Shown here piece by piece: positions 1-4,899 of a stretch of DNA of 10,576 bases. A program made the position numbers and the translations under genes. The notes beneath the pieces were generated by a model. That model was not told where the DNA came from. It searched no databases and worked only from the letters and a program-made list of their open reading frames with translations. The DNA comes from JARRLC01 sp050290865 (GTDB taxonomy: Bacteria > Pseudomonadota > Alphaproteobacteria > Rhizobiales > Rhodomicrobiaceae), in contig JBNKIW010000072.1 in assembly GCA_050290865.1 (NCBI GenBank), positions 1 through 10,576 on the forward strand, read 5' to 3'. Every line of letters starts with the position of its first letter. Position 1 is the first letter of the stretch.

Positions 1-1
1 T

Positions 2-361
2 CGGCATTGGCGGGATGGACGTTGGTATCCGGGGGCGAGCCCGTCACCGAAGAGCGTGGCTCGGGTGCGGCAGAAGGTGCGAGAAGTTCTGCGTGCGTCC
101 CGAATTACACCCTGGCCGGACGTTCGCAATAGGCTGAACGCGGTGCTACGGGGATGGGACGCGTACTTCTGTTATGGAACCCGGAAGAAAACGAACAGGG
201 CGATCGACAAACATGTCGTTCAGAATGTGCGTGGTTTTCTCAGACGTAGGCACAAAGTGCAGTCGCGAGGCACTGCTCGTTTCGGTCACGAAACGATCTT
301 CGGGGATAGGGGCGTCTATAGTCTGTCCCGGAATTGGAAGCCAGCTTGTCGACAGATTTGA
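2..361 (+). CDS. ltrA: Group II intron reverse transcriptase/maturase, C-terminal part (5' end outside window)
   Basis: The reading frame is open from base 2 to a TGA at 359-361, so the gene enters from the left and only about 119 C-terminal residues are seen. The frame begins with a DGRWYPGASPSPKSV stretch, followed by VRNRLNAVLRGWDAYF, YGTRKK and a VRGFLRRRHKV block. These match the maturase (X/thumb) and C-terminal region of bacterial group II intron-encoded proteins. Such proteins reverse-transcribe the intron and help it splice and retrohome. No HNH endonuclease motif is visible after the X region. The GTG at 56 is an internal codon, not a start. Intron RNA domain V follows 17 nt after the stop, as expected for the intron 3' end. 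Whether the upstream catalytic YADD region is intact cannot be judged here. Confidence 0.88.
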   Translation, partial: RHWRDGRWYPGASPSPKSVARVRQKVREVLRASRITPWPDVRNRLNAVLRGWDAYFCYGTRKKTNRAIDKHVVQNVRGFLRRRHKVQSRGTARFGHETIFGDRGVYSLSRNWKPACRQI

Positions 362-377
362 TGTGAAGCCAGTCGGA

Positions 378-410
378 AAGCCGGATGCTGGAAATCGGCA
401 CGTCCGGTTT
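378..410 (+). ncRNA. Group II intron domain V
   Basis: This 33-nt hairpin has the layout of domain V, the catalytic core of group II introns. The AGC triad is at 379-381. The lower stem pairs 379-385 with 403-409, and a two-base CG bulge lies at 401-402. The upper stem pairs 386-390 with 396-400 under a GAAA-type loop at 391-395. Its position just after the maturase stop supports the call. Domain VI and the 3' splice site should follow, but I could not fix them. The conserved-looking intron tail seems to run to about 525, ending in the pyrimidine-rich stretch around 513-527. Confidence 0.82.
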
Positions 411-652
411 GATGAGGGGGATGTGGAAACGGAGCCAAGGCCGGGCCAGTAAGGCACCGCCAGACGAAAGGGGCGGCAACGGATATGTCCAGCCTAACGC
501 CACCGCGCCACATCTCTACTCTACCAGGGATCGGGGCTGATAGCCGTAACGAGCGCAAAAGCGGTGACGAGGCCGGAGGCCGCCGTCATGGAGAAGGTGC
601 CGAGCCCCAAAGTCCGAAGCCCCTTGAAGGGGCGCTCCTGTCGGTGCGTGAT

Positions 653-751
653 TTCGCGGCCGGCGATATCATTCGCCGCCGCGAAACCGCGCAGATCCGG
701 TACTGTTTCGATATCCCAGACGATGACGTTCACGGCGCCAAAGCTTGGCAC
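653..751 (-). pseudogene. N-terminal remnant of PolB-like 3'-5' exonuclease
   Basis: Read on the minus strand from a GTG at 751, the peptide contains NVIVWDIETVPDLRGFAAAN. This is the highly conserved N-terminus of the predicted PolB-like 3'-5' exonuclease family (DnaQ-like fold, DNA_pol_B_exo2). DIE carries the first acidic metal-binding residues (ExoI motif). After about 33 residues the likeness stops. The frame stays open to about 521, but that part resembles nothing in the family, and the usual KFPKHIYHSI-like continuation is missing in all three minus frames. The intact protein is over 200 residues, so only a scrap survives. The intron 3' end lies about 125 nt beyond the break, so a rearrangement linked to the intron may have removed the rest. 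Confidence 0.62.
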
Positions 752-883
752 ACGATGGCTGCGCCGGAAAGCCTCTCACTTGCGATTCGCATTCCGCCCA
801 TGCGCTTATTTGCACATTGTTCGCCCGATGTGGCACAACCGCGAACAAAAGGGACGCATGCTCTTTACCGAAAAGGCCATCCC

Positions 884-1585
884 ATGGACATATGCATCGA
901 AAGCCTGCTTGAAGGAGCCGCGCGAGCGGCAGGCGCCGTCGCCATTATCGATGTGCTTCGCGCCTTCACGACCGCCGCAGTCGCTTTTGCTAATGGAGCG
1001 GCACGGATCACCATGGTTGCCTCCGTCGAGGAAGCCTTGGCGCTGCGTGAACGAGGCGTTGGCCAAATTTGCATGGGCGAAGTGGGCGGCCGTCCGGTAG
1101 AGGGTTTTGACTTCAGCAATTCACCCTTCGAGTTGTCCAAGGCCAATCTCTACGGCCTCGCCATTGTCCAGAGAACAAGCGGCGGCACACAAGGCATCGT
1201 CGCCGCCGCAAACGCCGCGCAGCATGTGTTCGCCGCCTCGCTCGTGACGGCCACCGCGACCTCGCGCGCCATCCGCTCAGTGGCAAGCGGCCGGATCACC
1301 TTGGTCGCTATGGGGGAGGAAGGGAGACAGCGCTCGACCGAAGATGAAATCTGCGCCCTCCATCTGCGCAATCTCCTCCAAGGCAGGCCCGGAAATCCTG
1401 ATGCCGTGCGTCAGATGATCCTGTCGGGCGGTGAAGTTGTGAAATTCCACGACGTGAAACGGCCGTGGCTCATTCCGGACGATGTTCCTTTTGCCCTGGA
1501 CATTGACCGTTATGATTTCGCGATCAAAGTCGCCATCGAAAACGGTTACCCCGTCGCGCGGAAGTTCGAGGCCTCCTGCCCTTAG
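884..1585 (+). CDS. comB: 2-phosphosulfolactate phosphatase family protein (ComB-like)
   Basis: The 233-residue product matches the ComB family in length and motifs. It has an IDVLRAFTTAAVAFANGA block near residues 23-40, a VASVEEA segment, GEVGGRPVEGFDFSNSP near residues 65-81 and an RTSGGTQGI motif near residue 97. ComB is a Mg-dependent phosphatase with an unusual fold that converts 2-phosphosulfolactate to sulfolactate, a step in coenzyme M synthesis in methanogens. In bacteria without coenzyme M its role is less certain and may involve sulfolactate. I chose the ATG at 884 because the family begins right there and AAAAGG (871-876) lies 7 nt upstream. The same frame is open back to 485, but that part is not ComB-like and overlaps intron and exonuclease debris. 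No ComA or ComC partner is in the window, so the exact substrate is inferred from family only. Confidence 0.82.
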   Translation: MDICIESLLEGAARAAGAVAIIDVLRAFTTAAVAFANGAARITMVASVEEALALRERGVGQICMGEVGGRPVEGFDFSNSPFELSKANLYGLAIVQRTSGGTQGIVAAANAAQHVFAASLVTATATSRAIRSVASGRITLVAMGEEGRQRSTEDEICALHLRNLLQGRPGNPDAVRQMILSGGEVVKFHDVKRPWLIPDDVPFALDIDRYDFAIKVAIENGYPVARKFEASCP

Positions 1586-1909
1586 GTGGCGATATACGTG
1601 TTAGGTCGTTTGCGGACGTTGGAATTTCTCGGATGAGCGTCTCTTGCCAAGGAATGACCGGCCGCGCAGCTGCCCGCTGGTGCCCCGATAGTCCGGGCCG
1701 CAACGCGCGTCAGCCGTGCCGTGCGGCCCTGCCTTTCAAGGCCATGCACGGTTCTCCGCCCCCCTCCACAACCTGATGCCAACTGGGGACCCGTTATGTT
1801 ACGCGCTCAGCGGCAGCAATTGGTACCGCACGCCAGATTTCAAGAATTTTATACATCGAGTTGATCTATTATCAACGAATCACTAAGCGTATCTTACGCA
1901 CGAGCCCTC
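1586..1909. other. Intergenic region between comB-like gene and inverse-autotransporter gene
   Basis: I see no convincing gene here. The left two-thirds is GC-rich and holds one strong stem-loop, with 8-bp arms at 1695-1702 and 1722-1729 and a 19-nt loop. It could help end comB transcription, although no T-run follows. From about 1835 the base composition turns AT-rich and promoter-like, with TATACA at 1850-1855 but no well-spaced -35 box. A 66-codon minus-strand frame in this stretch has no family likeness, and I treat it as chance. Confidence 0.5.
1860..1876 (+). promoter_or_regulatory. Operator-like inverted repeat upstream of the inverse-autotransporter gene
   Basis: A perfect inverted repeat, GTTGAT - 5 nt - ATCAAC, lies about 50 nt before the start at 1928. 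It sits in the AT-rich stretch where the promoter should be. The size and spacing fit a dimeric regulator site, but no regulator gene is adjacent and the match to any known operator is unknown. Confidence 0.3.
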
Positions 1910-1920
1910 TTGCTTAGAGG
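1906..1920 (+). promoter_or_regulatory. Hairpin covering the Shine-Dalgarno of the inverse-autotransporter gene
   Basis: The ribosome binding site AGAGG (1916-1920, 7 nt before the ATG at 1928) is exactly complementary to CCTCT at 1906-1910, with a 5-nt loop between. Folding would hide the site. The site also decides the start: the in-frame TTG at 1910 lies inside this hairpin and has no site of its own. Confidence 0.4.
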
Positions 1921-1927
1921 TAGATCC

Positions 1928-2887
1928 ATGAATAATAACAAGAATAGTTTTTCTAAATTTCTAATGTTCGCCATGCTGATCGTTACTGCGGCGGCTAGGT
2001 CGGCTTACGGCGGCGGGGGATCTGGCCTTCAGGCCAGCTCCGATATCGTCTCAAAGCTTAATGCAAGGCAGATTGAAACGCTCGTCCCCTATTTCGGCTA
2101 CGAAATGCCGGAATGGATGAAGCGCTTCGAGGTGGACTGGGCCGTCTTCGATACCAACAAGCCCCAGCAGTCAGTCCTCACCGTGCAGCCGTTGTATCAG
2201 TCGCCCGGCCAGGAGGAGACCCTGTTCGTTCAGGGCAGCGTTTTCCACTACGCCCTCTATGGCGACTACCGCTGGACAGGCAACGTCGGCCTGGGTTACC
2301 GCAGGCTCCTCGCGCACAACACGGTCATGCTCGGCGCCAACGTCTTCTACGACGACGAATTCACCTACGAGCACCAGAGGATGAGTGTGGGCGCCGAAGC
2401 AAAATGGGGACCGCTCGATTTTCGCTTCAACAACTACACCGGCCTGTCGGGTGACAAATCCGTGAAGGGCTTCATCGAAAAGGCGCTGGACGGCCGGGAT
2501 GTCGCCCTGACGACACAGGTTCCATTTCTGCCGTGGCTGAAGCTTGGCGGTGGGTATTTCTGGTGGGATGCCGAAGAAAGCGCCCGCGACATGGAAGGCG
2601 CAAGCTTCTTCGCGGAGGCCGCCCTGCATCCCAATCTTAGCGTCGATTACAAATGGTCGAGCTATGACGTCGCCAACAACAGCAACCGGGACGAGAGCGC
2701 CGTCTTTCTTCGCTTCCACCTCGCGCGTTCGGATGCGCCCACTCTGACGACCGGGCCGATCGCGGCAGACATGGCTTTCGAGCCGCGCGACCTTTCCGGC
2801 GAAACGCTCAAGAAAGTCGTGAGAGAGAACAGGGTCATCGTCGAACGCCGCCGCCGGGGCGGCGTCATTATCGCGCGGGGGAACTGA
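1928..2887 (+). CDS. Inverse autotransporter beta-barrel protein lacking a passenger (invasin/intimin-type barrel)
   Basis: The 319-residue product starts with an asparagine/lysine-rich n-region and a hydrophobic stretch (residues 11-23), a signal peptide likely cleaved near residue 28. The body resembles the inverse-autotransporter (IAT) beta domain of invasin and intimin. Alternating aromatic strands such as LFVQGSVFHYA, TGNVGLGYRRLL, LGANVFYDDEFTYEHQRMSVGAEAKWG and LRFNNYTGLSG-like segments fit a 12-stranded outer-membrane barrel of about 245 residues. The end, LKKVVRENRVIVERRRRG, resembles the linker that in this family leads from the barrel pore to exported Ig-like passenger domains, but here the protein stops about 10 residues later. 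Family knowledge says the C-terminus is pushed outwards through the barrel; with no passenger, its job is unclear. The next gene begins 3 nt after the stop and encodes a secreted protein that may be the functional partner. The AT-rich upstream DNA differs from the GC-rich body. Confidence 0.8.
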   Translation: MNNNKNSFSKFLMFAMLIVTAAARSAYGGGGSGLQASSDIVSKLNARQIETLVPYFGYEMPEWMKRFEVDWAVFDTNKPQQSVLTVQPLYQSPGQEETLFVQGSVFHYALYGDYRWTGNVGLGYRRLLAHNTVMLGANVFYDDEFTYEHQRMSVGAEAKWGPLDFRFNNYTGLSGDKSVKGFIEKALDGRDVALTTQVPFLPWLKLGGGYFWWDAEESARDMEGASFFAEAALHPNLSVDYKWSSYDVANNSNRDESAVFLRFHLARSDAPTLTTGPIAADMAFEPRDLSGETLKKVVRENRVIVERRRRGGVIIARGN

Positions 2888-2890
2888 CAA

Positions 2891-3619
2891 ATGAAACGGC
2901 TGAGCTATTTTTCGTCCCTTCTTCTCGCCCTGTCGATGCCCGGCGCTGCAGGCGCGGATGAGACCGGCAGCGCCACCGGCCCCGCCACCACCTATCAGGT
3001 GACGGTGACTCAGATCGAATTATGCGCCGTGGGAAGCTCTATCGACGGGACCGGAGCGACGGCACCCGTTTGCATCAATCCCGCGGTCATCGGCAGCGGG
3101 ACGAACATGTTCGACATCGCCAGCGTGGGCGTAAATCAGGCGGTCGGCGATTACAGCTCCTTCGACACCCTGCCCGCGGGTGTGGTCTACACCCACGCCC
3201 GCGCAACGCTGACCCGCAGGTTCGTCATTGCCGGACTCTTGACACGCTTCAGGCCGGGGCAGGGCCCATCGGCAGTAGGATGCCGCACAGATAGCGCGGA
3301 CACGAGCGCCAGCACGACATCTGCGGGAATCGGCATTCGCGATTCCGGTGCAGGAACGCCTCAAGTGCTGTACATCCCCGATCCCGGGTCGCTTCAAGGA
3401 CAGCCCTTGCAAAGCGACTATTGGTCCTTGGGACTGAACATCGTCGATAACACGACCTTCACCGCGCAGTATCCCCTTACCGGAACGATCAATGGGGGAG
3501 GTCCGGTGCCCACTGTCACGCTGGCTTTCAACACCCAGGCGGCGCTGTCGGGAGATTGGATAGAGGGCCAGTGCTGGATGTATCCCAATCCGCCATCGGT
3601 GGACCTCAGGGTGGAGTGA
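2891..3619 (+). CDS. Secreted protein of unknown function, four cysteines
   Basis: I do not recognise a characterised family. The 242-residue product has a Sec signal peptide (KR at residues 2-3, hydrophobic 10-16, AAGA cleavage site near residue 22). The mature part is rich in Thr, Ser, Gly and Pro and looks all-beta, opening with a TTYQVTVTQIELC strand. The four cysteines (C45, C61, C131, C228) are all in the mature part and could form two disulfides. The FDIASVGVNQAVGDYSSF and YTHARATLTRRF stretches recall small uncharacterised alphaproteobacterial exported proteins that I know only by pattern. The start lies 3 nt after the stop of the barrel gene, with GGGGGA (2876-2881 region) as ribosome binding site, so the two are almost surely co-transcribed. 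It may be a surface or periplasmic partner of the barrel. No lipobox, LPXTG or transmembrane anchor is seen. Confidence 0.68.
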   Translation: MKRLSYFSSLLLALSMPGAAGADETGSATGPATTYQVTVTQIELCAVGSSIDGTGATAPVCINPAVIGSGTNMFDIASVGVNQAVGDYSSFDTLPAGVVYTHARATLTRRFVIAGLLTRFRPGQGPSAVGCRTDSADTSASTTSAGIGIRDSGAGTPQVLYIPDPGSLQGQPLQSDYWSLGLNIVDNTTFTAQYPLTGTINGGGPVPTVTLAFNTQAALSGDWIEGQCWMYPNPPSVDLRVE

Positions 3620-3624
3620 CGGTG

Positions 3625-3646
3625 CGGGGGTGAACTTGCCCCGATT
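3625..3646 (+). terminator. Weak candidate terminator after the secreted-protein gene
   Basis: CGGGG (3625-3629) pairs with CCCCG (3639-3643) across a 9-nt loop and is followed only by ATTT. The stem is short and the T-run is poor. The same bases may belong to an insertion-sequence end beginning at 3631, so the call is tentative. Confidence 0.22.
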
Positions 3647-3769
3647 TCGTGGAGAGGTGAGAGCTTTCGCTCATGGTACCAACGGTGACGTTTTGCTGTC
3701 CTCCTTTTGGTGTCCATCTTTTCGTTCGGTCTGGAGCATCTTTCCGTCCCGGCCTGCAAGATCATGGTG

Positions 3770-3828
3770 CCGCCGCGCGGAGCGGCGGTCAAGGACGGCC
3801 CGCAGGGCCGCCGGAGGCTCGTCCTTGA
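3770..3828. repeat. Pair of strong palindromes (REP-like structured element)
   Basis: CCGCCGC (3770-3776) and GCGGCGG (3782-3788) form a 7-bp stem with a 5-nt loop. Immediately beside it, TCAAGGACG (3789-3797) pairs with CGTCCTTGA (3820-3828), and this larger stem contains a further hairpin, GGCCC-gca-GGGCC (3797-3809). The density of perfect arms suggests a repeated extragenic palindrome rather than coding DNA. Only one copy is in the window, so its repeated nature is not shown. Confidence 0.4.
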
Positions 3829-3905
3829 TGCCCGTGAGCACGGCGGCATGCTGGGGGTAAGCCGGGCTCGAAAGGCACCCGCGCCGGTGCCGCAGCTCTT
3901 TCCGC

Positions 3906-4122
3906 CCACCGTCTCTCGAACTCAGCCGGTGCCAGATAGCCGATGCCCGAATGACGGCGCCGCGGGTTGTAAAACCCTTCGATGAACTCGAAGATGGCGA
4001 TGCGCGCCTCGTGCATGGGTAGAAAGGCATGTCCGGTCAAGCTGTTCGCCCTCGAGCGTGGCGGAGAAGCTCTCGCACGTGGCGTTGTCATAGGCATCGC
4101 CTACCGATCCCATCGAAGGGCG
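3906..4122 (-). pseudogene. IS3-family transposase (OrfB) C-terminal fragment, frameshifted
   Basis: On the minus strand the frame from about 4122 reads RPSMGSVGDAYDNATCESF and ATLEGEQLDRT. This is the end of the rve/DDE integrase core, with the third catalytic acid as the Glu of CES (codon 4072-4074). Near 4025-4032 the frame shifts by one and continues as EARIAIFEFIEGFYNPRRRHSGIGYL and APAEFERRW, the standard C-terminus of IS3-family transposases. The first two catalytic aspartates are absent because everything before RPSMG has been replaced by serine-recombinase sequence. The product is therefore truncated and frameshifted and cannot be active. Confidence 0.85.
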
Positions 4123-4223
4123 CACAGCTCAATGAGCCGATGCCAGTCGGCAGAGTTGCGCGCGAGGCGGGAGACTTCGAAACCCATGACGATGCCCGCC
4201 TTGCCGAGCGCCACCTCGCTTAC
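4116..4223 (-). pseudogene. Serine recombinase (resolvase-type) catalytic-domain fragment
   Basis: On the minus strand the peptide VSEVALGKAGIVMGFEVSRL, continuing ARNSADWHRLIELCAL, matches the middle of the catalytic domain of resolvase-type serine recombinases. In that family the E-SRLAR-N motif holds conserved active-site arginines. Only about 36 residues remain. The N-terminal nucleophile serine region and all DNA-binding parts are missing. The fragment runs directly into the IS3-type transposase fragment at about 4112-4122, so it is the left half of a fused wreck. Confidence 0.72.
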
Positions 4224-4342
4224 TGTGTATCGGCGCCGCCGGTCGCCCCCCACGGCTGGTGAACGAGCAAGCGCACACGCTTTCCGTGCAATTATTAAGC
4301 CGTTGAAATACATGCCTTATGGGCGGCGGTGTCCCGCAGGGA

Positions 4343-4394
4343 GGGGGGCAAAATTCGACGCCGATCGGGGGGCAATATTGCACGCCGATTGACA
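4343..4394 (-). mobile_element. Terminal repeats of an IS21-like element
   Basis: Two adjacent 24-nt repeats (4343-4366 and 4367-4390) match at 20 of 24 bases and carry the core GGGGGGCAA and ACGCCGAT. They are followed by GACA, so on the minus strand the unit begins TGTCAATCGGCG. Multiple tandem terminal repeats ending in TGTCAATCGGCG-type sequence are typical of IS21-family ends. The outer tip would be at 4394 with the element extending towards lower coordinates, but no istA or istB coding sequence follows. It is therefore a solo end or a deletion remnant. Confidence 0.6.
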
Positions 4395-4500
4395 GGAAGT
4401 CGCCACGCCGTGACTTGTGGTAGCCCCGCAGGCATCGCAGGAAATCCCCCCTCCACGCGACGGAACACATAGCTCGCGAATCCGTCGGCACAAGCATGGC

Positions 4501-4528
4501 GAATCTCCATAAAACTCAAAGGAGATTC
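4501..4528 (+). promoter_or_regulatory. Hairpin covering a ribosome binding site upstream of a small ORF
   Basis: GAATCTCC (4501-4508) and GGAGATTC (4521-4528) are perfect 8-bp complements around a 12-nt loop. The right arm contains most of the AAAGGAG site (4518-4524) that would serve the TTG at 4530. The fold would block translation of that small ORF. No T-run follows, so it is not a normal terminator. Confidence 0.4.
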
Positions 4529-4529
4529 C

Positions 4530-4679
4530 TTGAATCACATCGCTCGCCGCCCCGACGCTCCTGGCGCTGGACCTTGCGCTCAGGTGTTTTGGGCCATCGC
4601 TACCAATGTCTGCCCGAGGGAGCAGGTGCCTTGTTACCGGCTAGGTTTCCAAATATTTACTATTGCCTCAACGCAATAA
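4530..4679 (+). CDS. Candidate small ORF (49 aa) with three cysteines in the sulP leader
   Basis: A TTG at 4530 sits 5 nt after AAAGGAG (4518-4524) and opens a 49-codon frame ending in TAA at 4677-4679. The peptide has Cys at 16, 28 and 35 within GPCAQVFWAIATNVC and REQVPCYRLG. It resembles no protein I know. Its case rests on the strong ribosome binding site and the hairpin that covers it. It lies about 220 nt before a probable anion (sulfate) permease gene, so a leader-peptide role is conceivable. An overlapping frame starting near 4496 also exists, and either or both may be chance. Confidence 0.25.
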   Translation: MNHIARRPDAPGAGPCAQVFWAIATNVCPREQVPCYRLGFQIFTIASTQ

Positions 4680-4744
4680 CTTGTAGTCTGCCTGTACCAA
4701 GCAGCACATTTCGGGGGTAGCTGTCGCCGATCTGGTGACGTATA

Positions 4745-4787
4745 GTGTATTATTGCAATACGCTGGATTAGGATATTCCTAATACAC
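4745..4787 (+). promoter_or_regulatory. Nested inverted repeats upstream of sulP (possible operator)
   Basis: Three perfect symmetric elements share bases. GTGTATTA (4745-4752) pairs with TAATACAC (4780-4787). ATTAGGA-tat-TCCTAAT spans 4767-4783. GTATT-attgc-AATAC spans 4747-4761. The group lies in the AT-rich part of the leader, about 110-155 nt before the permease start, and looks like a multi-site operator. Confidence 0.4.
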
Positions 4788-4827
4788 TTTGCATGTCATC
4801 CTGCATTTTTAGTTCTATATACACCTG

Positions 4828-4856
4828 CCCATCGTTCCGCATGGGGTATTATTTTT
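4828..4856 (+). terminator. Possible attenuator-like hairpin plus T-run before sulP
   Basis: CCCAT (4828-4832) pairs with ATGGG (4841-4845) over an 8-nt loop, followed by a TATTATTTTT run (4847-4856). The stem has only 5 bp, so it would be a weak terminator. Its place, 44 nt before the permease start, would suit attenuation or an RNA-stability role. Confidence 0.25.
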
Positions 4857-4899
4857 CTCGATCTAGTGACAATCATCAGAAAAGGTAGGCGAGCACACT

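Larger units (their letters stand above)
1..525 (+). mobile_element. Group II intron, 3' portion (right boundary approximate)
   Basis: The maturase C-terminus (to 361), domain V (378-410) and a following structured tail make up the 3' end of one group II intron in the plus orientation. The left part lies outside the window. The right boundary is an estimate: the intron-like sequence appears to continue through the GGGGCGGCAAC stretch near 471-481 and may end near 520-527. The flanking exon on the right is not an intact gene, so the insertion site was either intergenic or has since decayed. Confidence 0.6.
3631..4122 (-). mobile_element. Remnant of an IS3-family insertion sequence (3' side)
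   Basis: The stretch holds a broken IS3-type transposase C-terminus (3906-4122) and, beyond it, about 270 nt without a credible gene. The likely outer end is at 3631, where TGAACTTGCCCC reads like an IS3-family terminal inverted repeat (TG...CA ends), only 11 nt after the stop of the secreted-protein gene. The opposite end is missing, replaced at about 4112-4122 by serine-recombinase sequence. The element cannot move by itself. The outer boundary is inference from the end sequence alone. Confidence 0.4.
4395..4899 (+). other. Long leader/intergenic region before the SulP permease gene
   Basis: About 505 nt separate the IS21-like end from the permease start. The left half is GC-rich and holds a candidate small ORF with a strong ribosome binding site. 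The right half (about 4640-4880) is notably AT-rich and contains nested inverted repeats (4745-4787), promoter-like AT boxes such as TATATA (4816-4821), and a hairpin followed by a T-run (4828-4856). No well-spaced -35/-10 pair could be fixed with confidence. Confidence 0.5.

Noticed and set aside
174..452. 92-codon plus-strand frame ending in a GKPDAGNRHVRFDEGDVETE-like peptide
   Set aside because: This peptide is the chance translation of group II intron domains V and VI, a common annotation artefact.
619..633. GCCCCTT-g-AAGGGGC near-perfect palindrome considered as a terminator
   Set aside because: The one-base centre leaves too tight a loop for a good hairpin and no T-run follows on either strand.
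485..883. In-frame N-terminal extension of the ComB-like protein from an ATG at 485
   Set aside because: The extra 133 residues overlap intron tail and exonuclease debris, show no family likeness, and the ATG at 884 gives the usual ComB length.
2171..2890. 239-codon open frame on the minus strand opposite the inverse-autotransporter gene
   Set aside because: It is an antisense shadow of a well-supported gene; its peptide shows no domain and it depends on the GC-rich codon pattern of the other strand.
4343..4390. Two 24-nt tandem repeats considered as a CRISPR or iteron array
   Set aside because: There are no spacers and only two units, and the sequence fits IS21-type terminal repeats ending in a transposon tip.
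4496..4720. 74-codon plus-strand frame starting near 4496
   Set aside because: It has no convincing ribosome binding site and no family likeness; the overlapping frame from 4530 has the better site, though that too is uncertain.
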